Position numbers and translations under genes: made by a program. Below are positions 32,444 through 41,095 of a DNA stretch of 48,360 nt, piece by piece (the stretch's first letter is position 1; each line of letters opens with the position of its first letter). Below the pieces are notes generated by a model, which saw only the letters and a list, made by a program, of their open reading frames with translations, had not been told where the DNA came from and searched no databases. The stretch spans positions 1-48,360 of the forward strand of contig JBBRNO010000037.1 of NCBI GenBank assembly GCA_038230275.1, written 5' to 3'. The DNA is from JANXXV01 sp038230275 (GTDB taxonomy: Bacteria; Acidobacteriota; Terriglobia; Bryobacterales; Bryobacteraceae).

Positions 32444-33752
32444 AATTTCGGTGTTCTTACTGCCCTCTATTTTGCTGGCGCAAAGCAGTCCGGATCAAAA
32501 CCAAATTCTGCAAAGACTGGAGCGGTTGGAGCAGCAGAACCGCATGTTGATGGACGAGGTGCGTGAGCTGAAGCAACAGATCGCCGCCACGCGCCCGCCC
32601 CAACAACCGGTGCCTTCGCTGGAAGAAAGAATCGACGTCCAGGAGAAGCGCACCGAGGAACAATCGCAGACCAAGGTGGAATCGTCGCAGAAGTTCCCGC
32701 TCAGTATCACCGGAATGGCCTTGTTTAACGCCTTCGTTACAGGAAAGAACAATAATGGGTTTGAGAATCCGACGACTGCTGCCGCGAGCGCGGGCCCGGC
32801 TACCAGCGGCGCCACATTTCGCCAAACCACGGTGGGCTTGAAGTATGAAGGCCCGCAAGCGCTGGGCGCCACGATTCGCGGATCGGTGTTGATGGACTTT
32901 TTCGCAGGCTCCTCGGCCGGCTTGAACCATCTGATGCGGCTGCGCGTGGCGAACATCTCCATGGACTGGAAAAATCAGAGCATTACAGTGGGGCACGACA
33001 AGCCGCTCATCTCCTTCCGCGAACCAAATTCGATGTCGCAGATTGGTGTGTCGGCATTCACCAGCGCGGGGAACCTCTGGCTTTGGCAGCCGCAGGTGCG
33101 TTTTGAACAGCGGGCGGCCATTGGAACAAATGCCGGGCTAAGGGCGCAAGTGAGCGTCTATCAAACGGTGGAAACGGCATCTGACGTACCGGCCCAATTC
33201 GCCGCTTCCCTCGAACGATCCCGGCCGGCATTGCAGGGCCGCGTGGAATTGTGGCGCCAGTTTGAGAACGGCGGCAGAATCGAAATTGCGCCGGGTTTTC
33301 ACACCAGCACCACCCATGTTGCCGCCACCAGCGTTCCATCGCGGCTGTTCACGCTGGATTGGTCAGTGCAACCGCTAGTGAAATGGAAGCTCGTTGGAAT
33401 GTTTTTCAGCGGAGAGAATTCGTCCAATATGGGGTCGCTGCGGCAAGGCTTTACGGTGCTGGGTCCGCGCAGTGTCATTCCAGTACACGGCTCCGGCGGG
33501 TGGGCGCAGCTTTCCTATTCCGCAACCAACCGCCTCACCTTGAGTGTGATCAACGGCCAGCAGGACGACCGCAACTCGGACCTGCGCTCCGGCGGTATCG
33601 GAAAGAACCTGCAGAACGCCGCCAATCTGCAATACCGGTTGGCTCCCAACATCTTTCTGGGTTTTGAAGCATCGCAGATCCGCACCTCCTATCTGGGAAT
33701 TGGCAAGCGATTGAACAACCACTATGACCTTGCGCTGGCATATCTCTTTTAG
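32436..33752 (+). CDS. Outer-membrane porin with N-terminal coiled coil
   Basis: 438 aa from the ATG at 32436. Signal peptide MHRISVFLLPSILLAQ, then a trimer-type coiled coil (about 22-52: ILQRLERLEQQNRMLMDEV). The rest is alternating amphipathic strands rich in Gly/Asn/aromatics and ends in LALAYLF with a terminal Phe, the Bam recognition signal of beta-barrels. This is the layout of DcaP-like trimeric porins. Substrate unknown. The 3' end overlaps the cupredoxin gene by 29 bases. Confidence 0.85.
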   Translation: MHRISVFLLPSILLAQSSPDQNQILQRLERLEQQNRMLMDEVRELKQQIAATRPPQQPVPSLEERIDVQEKRTEEQSQTKVESSQKFPLSITGMALFNAFVTGKNNNGFENPTTAAASAGPATSGATFRQTTVGLKYEGPQALGATIRGSVLMDFFAGSSAGLNHLMRLRVANISMDWKNQSITVGHDKPLISFREPNSMSQIGVSAFTSAGNLWLWQPQVRFEQRAAIGTNAGLRAQVSVYQTVETASDVPAQFAASLERSRPALQGRVELWRQFENGGRIEIAPGFHTSTTHVAATSVPSRLFTLDWSVQPLVKWKLVGMFFSGENSSNMGSLRQGFTVLGPRSVIPVHGSGGWAQLSYSATNRLTLSVINGQQDDRNSDLRSGGIGKNLQNAANLQYRLAPNIFLGFEASQIRTSYLGIGKRLNNHYDLALAYLF

Positions 33753-34449
33753 CCTTGCGGCCGCACTGTTGTTGGGAGCCTCGCTGCCCGGCCTGGCGGC
33801 TTCCATTTCGGGAAGAGTGGAGCTGCGGGATTCCAGCGAAGCCGCGGTTGTGAAGTCGCGTAACTATTCCGGCGTCGTGGTCTGGCTGAAACCTGTGGTT
33901 GCCGTGCCCCTCTCTAACGGCCATGCCCGCATGGTGCAGAGCGACAAGCGGTTCTCCCCGCACATTCTGGCCGTCGCCACCGGAACTCGCGTCGATTTCC
34001 CAAACCTCGACCCGATTTTTCACAATGCCTTCTCCAACTTCGACGGGCAGCTGTTCGATATTGGGCTCTATCCGCCCGGCGGCACACGGTCGGTGAAGTT
34101 TGATCGGCCTGGCGTTGCCCGCGTGTTCTGCAACATCCACCCCATGATGAGCGCCGTGATTGTAGTGGTGGACGCGCCGTACTTCGCCATTTCCGGCAAG
34201 GATGGAGCGTTCCAAATGGACAACGTGCCGCCGGGGGATTACCAATTGCGTGTGTTTCACGAAAGGGCTACCCAGGAAACACTCGATAAATTGGCGCGCC
34301 GCACTCTGGTGCCGGGCACCGATATCACGCTGCCGCCAATCTCCATTTCTGAAAGCGGATATCTGATGATGCCGCATAAGAACAAGTTTGGACGCGACTA
34401 CCCGCCGCCATCGGATGAAGGCCTCAGCTACCCTGGTGCGAAAAAATGA
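33724..34449 (+). CDS. Periplasmic cupredoxin-like protein
   Basis: 241 aa with signal peptide (about 1-26, LLLGASLPGLAA). The N-terminal part is a cupredoxin-like sandwich: the potential type-1 copper ligands are H100 (IFHNAFS) and C136, H139 and M141/M142 in FCNIHPMM. A carboxypeptidase-regulatory-like strand set follows (GAFQMDNVPPGDYQLRVFHE). Similar proteins are annotated as methylamine-utilisation or plastocyanin-like. Between the porin and the histidine kinase it may pass electrons or copper, or signal to the kinase. It overlaps the kinase by ATGA. Confidence 0.83.
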   Translation: MTLRWHISFSLAAALLLGASLPGLAASISGRVELRDSSEAAVVKSRNYSGVVVWLKPVVAVPLSNGHARMVQSDKRFSPHILAVATGTRVDFPNLDPIFHNAFSNFDGQLFDIGLYPPGGTRSVKFDRPGVARVFCNIHPMMSAVIVVVDAPYFAISGKDGAFQMDNVPPGDYQLRVFHERATQETLDKLARRTLVPGTDITLPPISISESGYLMMPHKNKFGRDYPPPSDEGLSYPGAKK

Positions 34450-36182
34450 TCCGCTCGCGTCTGGTCCGCATTTCGCTGTTGTGGAAGATTCTGCTCTCCA
34501 CATCACTCACGCTGGCTGTTCTGCTGCTGGTTACCGGAAGGCTGGTTCAGCAGCGCGTGGTGCAAATTACCACGATGGGGCTGGAGCAGGAGGTGGAAAC
34601 CAGCCTCCAGGCGTACGAATCGTTGTGGCGCGCCCGTGCGCGGATGCTCTCGTCCACCAGTTTGCTGCTCAGCACGATGTCCGATGTCCGCGCGGCCTTC
34701 AGTACCGGCGACCGCGCCACCATTCAAGACACGGCGGGTGAAATCTGGGCAAAAGTTTCGGAGGAAAACGCGATCTTCGTGGTGGCCGACCCTCGCGGCC
34801 GCGTGCTGGCATCCCTCGGCGGAAATCCGGAAACCGCATTTTTACAGAATTTATCGATCGTCCAATCTGCGGCGCCGAAATTTCCGCGCCAAGCCACTGG
34901 CTTTCTGCTGCAGAGTGGAAGGCTGTATCAAGTGGTGGTCACGCCCGTTTATGTGCAGTCGGCGCACGAACCGGCACTGCTGAACGTCCTGTTGGCCGGG
35001 TACCAGATTGATCCAGCGGTGGCGCAACGATTGAAGTCAAGCACTGGAGGCAGCGATTTCATCTTTGTATCGGATGGCCGCGTCATCGCAACTACTTTGG
35101 ATGCGCAGACCACCGCCGAAATGCAATCGCAGCAATCCAACCAGAACCGGATGCATCTGGTTACCGCGCGGGGTGTTGCCTACGCCGTGCTTGCGGCTCC
35201 GCTACTGGACGTGATGGGACAGCCGATCGGCGAAATCCACATCGTTCGTTCCTTCGCGGCGGCCCAGCAACATTTGGCTTCCCTGGAGCGCGATGTCATC
35301 GGCATCTGCCTGTTAACATTGCTGGCCGGTCTTGGGTTGAGCTTCGTGCTGGCTAAGCGCATTGTGGAACCTATTAAGCGATTGGACCGGGCTGCCTCCG
35401 ACATCGCCCGGCAGAATTACGATTCCCGCGTGCCGGTGGAAAGCCAGGACGAGCTCGGCCGGCTGGCGGCGACGTTCAACGCCATGAGCGCTTCCATCCG
35501 CGAGGCGCGCGAGGAACTGATCCGCCAGGAACGCATCGCCACCATCGGCCGCCTTTCCACTTCCATTGTTCACGATCTGCGCAATCCCCTGGCGGCCATC
35601 TACGGCGGATCGGAAATGCTGGTCGACGGCGAATTGCCGCCGCCGCAGGTGAAACGCCTGGCGTTGAACATCTATCGCGCGTCGCGCCACATTCAGGAAT
35701 TGCTGCAGGACCTGGTCAACGTGTCGCGGGGCAAAGCCAAGGCAACAGAAGTGTGCCGGTTGCGGGACGTGATCTCGGCGGCCTACGAGGCAGTTGCTCC
35801 GCTTGCCGAATCGCAGGCTGTCCACATGATGTTCGATGTGCCGGAGGGCTTGGAATTGCCGCTGGAACGCGCCCGGATGGAGAGAGTTTTCCTGAACTTG
35901 TTCAGTAACGCTCTGGAGGCGATGCCCGCCGGTGGGTCCATTCACGTTTCCGCCGCCGAGGCGTCCGGCGCCGTGCTCATCCGCGTGGAGGATAACGGTC
36001 CTGGAATTGCAGAAGAGATTCGCACGCGGCTTTTTCAGCCATTCGTTAGCGCAGGAAAGAAGAATGGCCTGGGAATCGGTCTGGCCCTGGCCCGCCAAAC
36101 CGTGCTTGATCATGGCGGAGACCTATGGGTTGATCCGCTTCCTGGGGCCGGCGCTCGCTTCTGTCTTCGCCTGTCCTTGTGA
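34446..36182 (+). CDS. Membrane sensor histidine kinase
   Basis: 578 aa. TM1 at about 11-30, a periplasmic sensor region (about 32-280) of Cache/PAS-like size, TM2 at about 283-305, HAMP (RIVEPIKRLDRAASDIARQN, running to about 360), HisKA with phospho-acceptor H376 in IVHDLRNPLAAI, and HATPase_c with NLFSNALEAMP, VEDNGPGIAEE and GLGIGLALARQ. It lies four genes downstream of a response regulator in one tightly packed operon, so the cognate pair encloses the porin and cupredoxin. Its last 137 bases overlap a convergent gene. Confidence 0.94.
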   Translation: MIRSRLVRISLLWKILLSTSLTLAVLLLVTGRLVQQRVVQITTMGLEQEVETSLQAYESLWRARARMLSSTSLLLSTMSDVRAAFSTGDRATIQDTAGEIWAKVSEENAIFVVADPRGRVLASLGGNPETAFLQNLSIVQSAAPKFPRQATGFLLQSGRLYQVVVTPVYVQSAHEPALLNVLLAGYQIDPAVAQRLKSSTGGSDFIFVSDGRVIATTLDAQTTAEMQSQQSNQNRMHLVTARGVAYAVLAAPLLDVMGQPIGEIHIVRSFAAAQQHLASLERDVIGICLLTLLAGLGLSFVLAKRIVEPIKRLDRAASDIARQNYDSRVPVESQDELGRLAATFNAMSASIREAREELIRQERIATIGRLSTSIVHDLRNPLAAIYGGSEMLVDGELPPPQVKRLALNIYRASRHIQELLQDLVNVSRGKAKATEVCRLRDVISAAYEAVAPLAESQAVHMMFDVPEGLELPLERARMERVFLNLFSNALEAMPAGGSIHVSAAEASGAVLIRVEDNGPGIAEEIRTRLFQPFVSAGKKNGLGIGLALARQTVLDHGGDLWVDPLPGAGARFCLRLSL

Positions 36183-36759
36183 CTGCCGGTTGCGCCGCAT
36201 GCAAAAGCTTCGCGGACTTCCCGCGGGGCTGCTGTTGTTTCTTCCGCACCAGTTGCCGCACTTCTCCGTTCGCCCAACCGCAGAATTGGTCCACTTCCGT
36301 TTTCGATACCTGTGCTTCCGGATGCAGGACACGGTAACTCCATTTCGGCATCCGTCCGCTCCGTAAATCTTCACAGGCGGCGGTCAGCGTGGCAATGGCA
36401 AGGTCCGGACGGCGGCCGTTCTGGATGGACCAGCGTGATAGATTCATCGCCTTTCTCGCTTCGTTGACATCCTTGGCAATCATCCAGGAAACTGGCGCCA
36501 TCCGCGCGTACCACGGCCATCTGGTTTCGCTGGAATGACAATTCATGCAGGCCCTTTGCAGCATTGCCGAGACCGGCAAGGGAACCACCAGACTGGCTTC
36601 TAACGTTTCCCGCTCATCCCGGCGCGGATTGGCTCTGGATGGACCGGGCACGAACTGGAGCACGGCAAGCACAATCGGGCACGCCAAAATCAGACCGCGC
36701 GCAATCCGGTAGTGGGCTTGCTCCCTGGCCGCTTCTTCAATTTCCTGTTGTGTCCGCAT
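36046..36759 (-). CDS. Haem-binding-domain membrane-anchored protein
   Basis: 237 aa. An N-terminal TM helix (about 20-38, GLILACPIVLAVLQFVPG) anchors a periplasmic haem domain with CMNCHSSETRWPWYARMAP and then SWMIAKDVNEARKAMNLSRW, the pattern of the 'haem_bd' family. Conserved sequence ends near residue 170 (QFCGWANGEVRQLV). The remaining 65 residues are Arg/Gln-rich and are encoded antisense to the end of the kinase gene. That tail may be an accidental extension after loss of the original stop codon. Confidence 0.85.
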   Translation of the reverse strand: MRTQQEIEEAAREQAHYRIARGLILACPIVLAVLQFVPGPSRANPRRDERETLEASLVVPLPVSAMLQRACMNCHSSETRWPWYARMAPVSWMIAKDVNEARKAMNLSRWSIQNGRRPDLAIATLTAACEDLRSGRMPKWSYRVLHPEAQVSKTEVDQFCGWANGEVRQLVRKKQQQPRGKSAKLLHAAQPAVTRTGEDRSERRPQEADQPIGLRHDQARFGGPGPDRFPGHSSFLR

Positions 36760-36838
36760 AAGCCAATACTAGGGAACCGTGACGTGGGAGTGGTTGCGCT
36801 GATGTAAGAGTTCTGTGAAAAACGCCTAAAATGTCGCA

Positions 36839-36861
36839 CTAGTACTGAAACCCTAGTACTG
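36839..36861. promoter_or_regulatory. Direct repeats in the divergent spacer, operator candidate
   Basis: CTAGTACTG occurs at 36839-36847 and 36853-36861 (14-base period), each containing the palindrome AGTACT. AAAC follows both, directly in the first case and after CCGG in the second. The pair lies between the haem-binding gene (minus) and the zinc-ribbon gene (plus), where a shared regulator could bind. The remaining bases of 36760-36975 show no gene. Confidence 0.45.
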
Positions 36862-36975
36862 CCGGAAACCCACCTAGATTTGAATCAAAATGCCTATTTC
36901 TTAGATGCCATCTCATGTGTTTAACTGATGACAGGTGAGGTTAGGCGAGGTCTCAGTGAATCGCCAGACACAGAA

Positions 36976-37248
36976 ATGAAGTGCCTATTTTGTGACAACC
37001 CGGTCCCGTTGGTACAGAGCCTTGTACAGCGCGGAGTGCCCTTCTGTTGCGATGGTCACAGGCAAGCCTATCATGCTGACACGCAAAGGCTTATGCTGGC
37101 GCGGCTGATGGAAACCCGGAAGCGGTACGGCCACGTTCGCACGGAGCGGTTGAAACCAGCGGAACCAACTTACGAGCCTGCGAACCAAATGGAGTTTGCC
37201 ACCGGCGTCAGACCGAAGATGCGGTTCCAGCCTCTGATCACGGGTTAG
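36976..37248 (+). CDS. Small zinc-ribbon-like protein
   Basis: 90 aa starting MKCLFCDNPVPLVQ. Cysteines C3 and C6, followed by FCCDGHRQAYH, can form a treble-clef/zinc-ribbon site. The rest is basic (RLMETRKRYGHVRTERLK). Not recognised as a named family. An in-frame ATG at 36928 would add 16 residues; neither start has a ribosome-binding site. The conserved-looking part begins at the later one. Confidence 0.55.
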   Translation: MKCLFCDNPVPLVQSLVQRGVPFCCDGHRQAYHADTQRLMLARLMETRKRYGHVRTERLKPAEPTYEPANQMEFATGVRPKMRFQPLITG

Positions 37249-37286
37249 GCTTAACACCCAGCCCCAAAACCGTACTACATTGGTTC

Positions 37287-38450
37287 TTGGGCACTCCAGT
37301 TAGCAACTCCATCCGAATTGCAGCCGTGTTGTCTCTCTGTGCCGTCACTGCGGGCGCCGAGACACCACCGCCGGACGCAAACCTGAACCCCAATCGCACC
37401 ACCGGATTCGCGGCCGATGCCAACGGCAATTCATTTTTCTCAATCGCCGGCCAGAACAAGGTCTACAAGCTGAATTCCGCCGGCGAACTGAGCGTCTATG
37501 CTGGAACGGGTAACTCTGGATTCAACGGGGATAACGTTGCGGCTGCCAGCGCGCAGTTGAATGCTCCCTGGGGTTTGTTTCTGGATGCGCCCGGTAACCT
37601 CTACATTGCCGACACGGGAAACGCCCGCCTGCGGAAAGTGGATGCCGGAACCGGAGCCATCACCACGGTGGCTGGTAACGGCGTGGCTGGCTCCACTGGC
37701 GATGGCGACATCGCGACCAGCGCCGAACTGAACAGCCCGCTGGGAATGGCTGCGGACGCTACCGGAAACCTTATAATCGCCGACGCCAAGTGCGCCTGCG
37801 TCCGGACGGTTGCAGCGGACTCCGGCCTGATCGCAACGGTTCCGCTGGATGACGGGATGGATCCTCTTGCTGCTCCCTATGGAATCGTCAAGGATGCCAC
37901 CGGCGCCGTGTTCGCCTCGGATACCAGCAAGATCTACAAGCTGGATTCCGGGAAGTTGAAGAAGGCGTCGGCGGATACGGTTTCGTTGACCAAGTCCGGC
38001 GTCTTTTTCGCACCGTCTCTGCAACAGATTGCCTATCCGCCGGTTGCCTCCGCCAGTCCACTGGCCGCGGACGTGGAATGGGTGCCCGCCTCATGTCCGC
38101 CTCCGGGAACCAATCCTGGCCCGCAGGACTGCGTGGCCTCGGCACGCCTTATGGTCGATCTGCGACGGCTACCGGCGAAATCCACTCTGGAAGTAAGGCC
38201 GTACGGGATCTCCGACACTTTTGCCACCTGGACCCTGGAACAGATCCAGTTCTCGACGCAAACCGGCAGCGGGACAGTCGCGCTGGTAAACGTGACCCTA
38301 CCCATGACGCTAAGCACTACCGTGGGCCCGATGCCGGTGGACGTGGACATTCCGTTGTCGGCTGTTCGGGTACGAATGACGGTTACCGGTTCGGTGCGGA
38401 TTAATTCTTCGGTCTATAAGTTTTCGCTCAGCGGCGATCTGTTTCCCTAA
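37287..38450 (+). CDS. Exported NHL-repeat protein
   Basis: 387 aa from a TTG at 37287; a GTG at 37326 is possible but shortens the signal peptide (IAAVLSLCAVTAGAE). NHL beta-propeller repeats run from about 30 to 220, each with a pattern like AGTGNSGFNGD, LNAPWGLFLDAPGNLYIADT and NARLRKVD. The last 150 residues are a beta-rich domain (VALVNVTLPMTLSTTVG) of unknown type. NHL proteins of this form are numerous in Solibacter-like genomes and are thought to bind ligands or proteins outside the cell. Confidence 0.8.
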   Translation: MGTPVSNSIRIAAVLSLCAVTAGAETPPPDANLNPNRTTGFAADANGNSFFSIAGQNKVYKLNSAGELSVYAGTGNSGFNGDNVAAASAQLNAPWGLFLDAPGNLYIADTGNARLRKVDAGTGAITTVAGNGVAGSTGDGDIATSAELNSPLGMAADATGNLIIADAKCACVRTVAADSGLIATVPLDDGMDPLAAPYGIVKDATGAVFASDTSKIYKLDSGKLKKASADTVSLTKSGVFFAPSLQQIAYPPVASASPLAADVEWVPASCPPPGTNPGPQDCVASARLMVDLRRLPAKSTLEVRPYGISDTFATWTLEQIQFSTQTGSGTVALVNVTLPMTLSTTVGPMPVDVDIPLSAVRVRMTVTGSVRINSSVYKFSLSGDLFP

Positions 38451-38455
38451 CCGCG

Positions 38456-39025
38456 GTGGGACTTTTTGCAGACCTGGACAATCCGCCGGAGCCATTTTGG
38501 AATCGCAGAACCGCATTCTTTGCGCTGGCCGGGTTGGGCTGCTATGCGCTGTCCCGTTGGCTGTTTACCTTCGAGGCCCCGGCGGTTTTATGGCTCACCA
38601 GCGTATTGCGGTTGAGCCCACTGCTCCTCCTTCCCGGTTCCCGGCGGGCATGGCCGGCGATGTTAGCCACCGCCTATCCGTTCGATCTGGCGTTCGCCGG
38701 CTACTCTGAGCGTGGCCGCTGGCTATCGGACGATCTGTCGATGTTTATCAGCAGTCCCACCGCCTTCCTGATCCTGACCGGCGGGGCGATGCTGATCTCT
38801 ATTCCGCTCAGTAGTTGGATGGTGTCGCGTGCCGTTACCGCGCCCGTCCCGGAACAGCTGCGCTATCTGCGCGGCGTGCTCTTTGCCATTACCGCGGTGG
38901 CCGTGATCATCCCGCTACCGCAATGGAGCGTTTTCCTGATGCGTAACGTCGCCGAGCCCGCCGCGCTGGTTGGATTTGCGGCTGTACTCGGCTATGGTAC
39001 GCGGCCTGCCAAGCTGGGATCATAA
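38456..39025 (+). CDS. Integral membrane protein, perhaps MASE1-like
   Basis: 189 aa from a GTG at 38456, five bases after the NHL gene. Four or five TM helices can be drawn (about 19-37, 43-62, 95-120, 133-155, 163-180). The segment VLWLTSVLRLSPLLLLPG then RRAWPAMLATAYPFDLAFAG resembles the start of MASE1-type sensory membrane domains, but the protein is shorter and has no output domain. Its last 34 bases overlap the convergent gene. Function unknown. Confidence 0.6.
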   Translation: MGLFADLDNPPEPFWNRRTAFFALAGLGCYALSRWLFTFEAPAVLWLTSVLRLSPLLLLPGSRRAWPAMLATAYPFDLAFAGYSERGRWLSDDLSMFISSPTAFLILTGGAMLISIPLSSWMVSRAVTAPVPEQLRYLRGVLFAITAVAVIIPLPQWSVFLMRNVAEPAALVGFAAVLGYGTRPAKLGS

Positions 39026-39588
39026 GTGGAACCCGCCGACACCTGCGTCATGGTGATGCGCATCTTGGTGGGGAAGAACTTTTCCGAATCAGGCCGCTTG
39101 TGGGCGTGACCTCCGCCGCCGCTGCCGTCTTTGATTACCAGATCCATCTGCTTGATCCCTTCGGCCCAAACGATGGCTTCGTTCTGCCACCACGACGTCA
39201 TGGGCACATCCTGTTCGTAGACCCCTTTTTCGCGATAGAGGACGGTACCAGTGCAACCATAGCCGTTGCCTTGACCCTTGTTGGGAATGTAGCAGAGCGT
39301 CCAGGTGGTGTTCTCGCCACCTACGGGCTTTTCAATTACCTCCGCGCGGATGTGGACTGTCCCGTTTCGATAATCCACTGGAGTGGTCCAATCTTTCGGC
39401 CGGTCCGGGTTGATCAAGGGGCCTTTCACGTAGTAGTGCGACTTATTCGGGGTCGAGTTCTCCGCGTCCGCCTTGGTAAACGTAAACGTGACGTCGAATA
39501 GTGTGAACTGATCCGCGCGAGCCGCTAAGGGCACCGCGGTTAGTGCCAGCACTCCTGCCAGTAGCCAGCCGGGGAATCTGCTCTGCAT
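38992..39588 (-). CDS. Secreted protein of unknown function
   Basis: 198 aa with a clear signal peptide (GWLLAGVLALTAVPLAARA). The mature chain is strand-rich and polar (FTLFDVTFTFTKADAENSTP, YYVKGPLINPDRPKDW, CYIPNKGQGNGYGCTGTV), with two cysteines that could pair. The overall look is of a beta-sandwich carbohydrate-active or binding protein, without a family I can name. The convergent overlap of 34 bases with the membrane protein gene is real in both frames. Confidence 0.72.
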   Translation of the reverse strand: MQSRFPGWLLAGVLALTAVPLAARADQFTLFDVTFTFTKADAENSTPNKSHYYVKGPLINPDRPKDWTTPVDYRNGTVHIRAEVIEKPVGGENTTWTLCYIPNKGQGNGYGCTGTVLYREKGVYEQDVPMTSWWQNEAIVWAEGIKQMDLVIKDGSGGGGHAHKRPDSEKFFPTKMRITMTQVSAGSTYDPSLAGRVP

Positions 39589-39756
39589 CGTTGTCCTTTG
39601 TATTCCTTCTCAACCTTCAAACTTCACAGTGATGGCATCCTGCGGCCTATCTTCGATTAGGGTACCTTTACTTAACACCGTTTACAATTCCGCTCCAGTT
39701 TGGCCTGCCCGCCAGAACCGTGCGCTACAGTGAAGACACGCACACAGGAGCGATAC

Positions 39757-41082
39757 GTGGGAACTAATTTCCGACCGCAACCCAACCGAGGTCCGAGCGC
39801 CGCCGCTGATCGCTACTTCGAACTGAAATCCGAAATCCACAAGAAGCTGATCGGTGCCCTCAACATGGAACGCGTAAATTCGATCCCCAAGGATCGCCTG
39901 CGCGCGGAGATCGGCCGGGTGGTGGAGCGCATTCTCGAAGACGAACGCGTGCCCATGACCACCGCCGAGCAAAACAAGATCATCGAAGAGATTCTGGATG
40001 AAGTGCTGGGCCTGGGCCCCCTGGAACCGCTGCTGAAGGAACCGTCCATCTCGGATATCCTGGTGAACCGATTCGACAAGGTCTACATCGAACGTAACGG
40101 AAAACTGGTGCAGACCCAGGTCCGGTTCAAAGACAACGGGCACCTGCTTCACATCATCGAGAAAATCGTTTCCCAAGTGGGCCGGCGAATCGACGAAGCG
40201 CAGCCCATTGTGGACGCGCGCCTCCCCGATGGATCGCGCGTCAACGCCATCATTCCACCGCTTGCGCTGGACGGCCCGTCGCTCAGCATCCGCCGCTTCG
40301 GCCGCCACGTTATCACCTCCGATGAGATGATCGAGAACAAGACGATCATGTCCGGCATGTTGAAGTTTTTGGCCGCCTGCGTGAAGTCGAAGGCAACCAT
40401 TCTGATCTCCGGCGGAACCGGTTCCGGTAAGACCACTACTCTGAATGCGCTTTCGCGGTTCATCCCCGAAGATGAGCGCATCGTCACCATTGAAGATACC
40501 GCCGAGTTGCAGTTGCAGCAGCGGCACGTGGTGAAATTCGAAACGCGACCGCCCAATTTGAACAAAGAGGGCGGCATTAATCAACGCCAGTTGGTTCGCA
40601 CGGCACTGCGCATGCGCCCGGACCGCATCATCGTGGGTGAGTGCCGCGGCGCCGAAGCCCTGGACATGTTGCAGGCGATGAACACCGGCGTCGAAGGTTC
40701 CATGACGACCGTCCACGCCAACAATCCGAAAGACGCATTTTCGCGGCTGGAATCCATGATCCTCATGGCGGACCTGGAAATCCCCACGCGGGTGATTCTG
40801 CAGCAGCTTTCCAGCGCCGTGAAGCTGGTGGTGCAGGTTTCGCGCCTGCAGGATGGAAGCCGCAAGATCATGAACGTGTCCGAGGTGCTGGGCGTCAAGG
40901 ACGACCGCGTCGATGTGCAGGACATTTTTGTTTTCGAGCGCACCGGCGTCAATGATGCCGGGAAAGTGCAGGGCCGTTTCCGTGGTTGCGGCCATGAGCC
41001 GAAGATTCTGGAGCGCTTGCGGATCAGCGGTATCAGCATCGACCCCGCAATTTTCGATGAGGTTGTCGAAGTCAATCCGTGA
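39757..41082 (+). CDS. cpaF: CpaF/TadA-type secretion ATPase (orphan)
   Basis: 441 aa from a GTG at 39757 with AGGAG seven bases upstream. Type II/IV secretion-family hexameric ATPase that powers Tad/Flp pilus assembly. N-terminal domain (DEVLGLGPLEPLLKEPSISD), Walker A GGTGSGKTTT (from G219), Asp/Glu box IVTIEDTAELQL, Walker B RIIVGECRG and the His box TVHANNPKDAFSRLE. The usual tadB, tadC, pilin and prepilin peptidase genes are absent: the next gene is on the other strand. The rest of the system must lie elsewhere or be missing. The spacer 39589-39756 shows no clear promoter. Confidence 0.93.
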   Translation: MGTNFRPQPNRGPSAAADRYFELKSEIHKKLIGALNMERVNSIPKDRLRAEIGRVVERILEDERVPMTTAEQNKIIEEILDEVLGLGPLEPLLKEPSISDILVNRFDKVYIERNGKLVQTQVRFKDNGHLLHIIEKIVSQVGRRIDEAQPIVDARLPDGSRVNAIIPPLALDGPSLSIRRFGRHVITSDEMIENKTIMSGMLKFLAACVKSKATILISGGTGSGKTTTLNALSRFIPEDERIVTIEDTAELQLQQRHVVKFETRPPNLNKEGGINQRQLVRTALRMRPDRIIVGECRGAEALDMLQAMNTGVEGSMTTVHANNPKDAFSRLESMILMADLEIPTRVILQQLSSAVKLVVQVSRLQDGSRKIMNVSEVLGVKDDRVDVQDIFVFERTGVNDAGKVQGRFRGCGHEPKILERLRISGISIDPAIFDEVVEVNP

Positions 41083-41095
41083 GGCAATCCGTAGT

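Noticed and set aside
39682..40995. Minus-strand open frame (437 codons) opposite the CpaF gene
   Set aside because: The plus strand has complete Walker and His-box motifs; the reverse translation has no recognisable motif and no ribosome-binding site.
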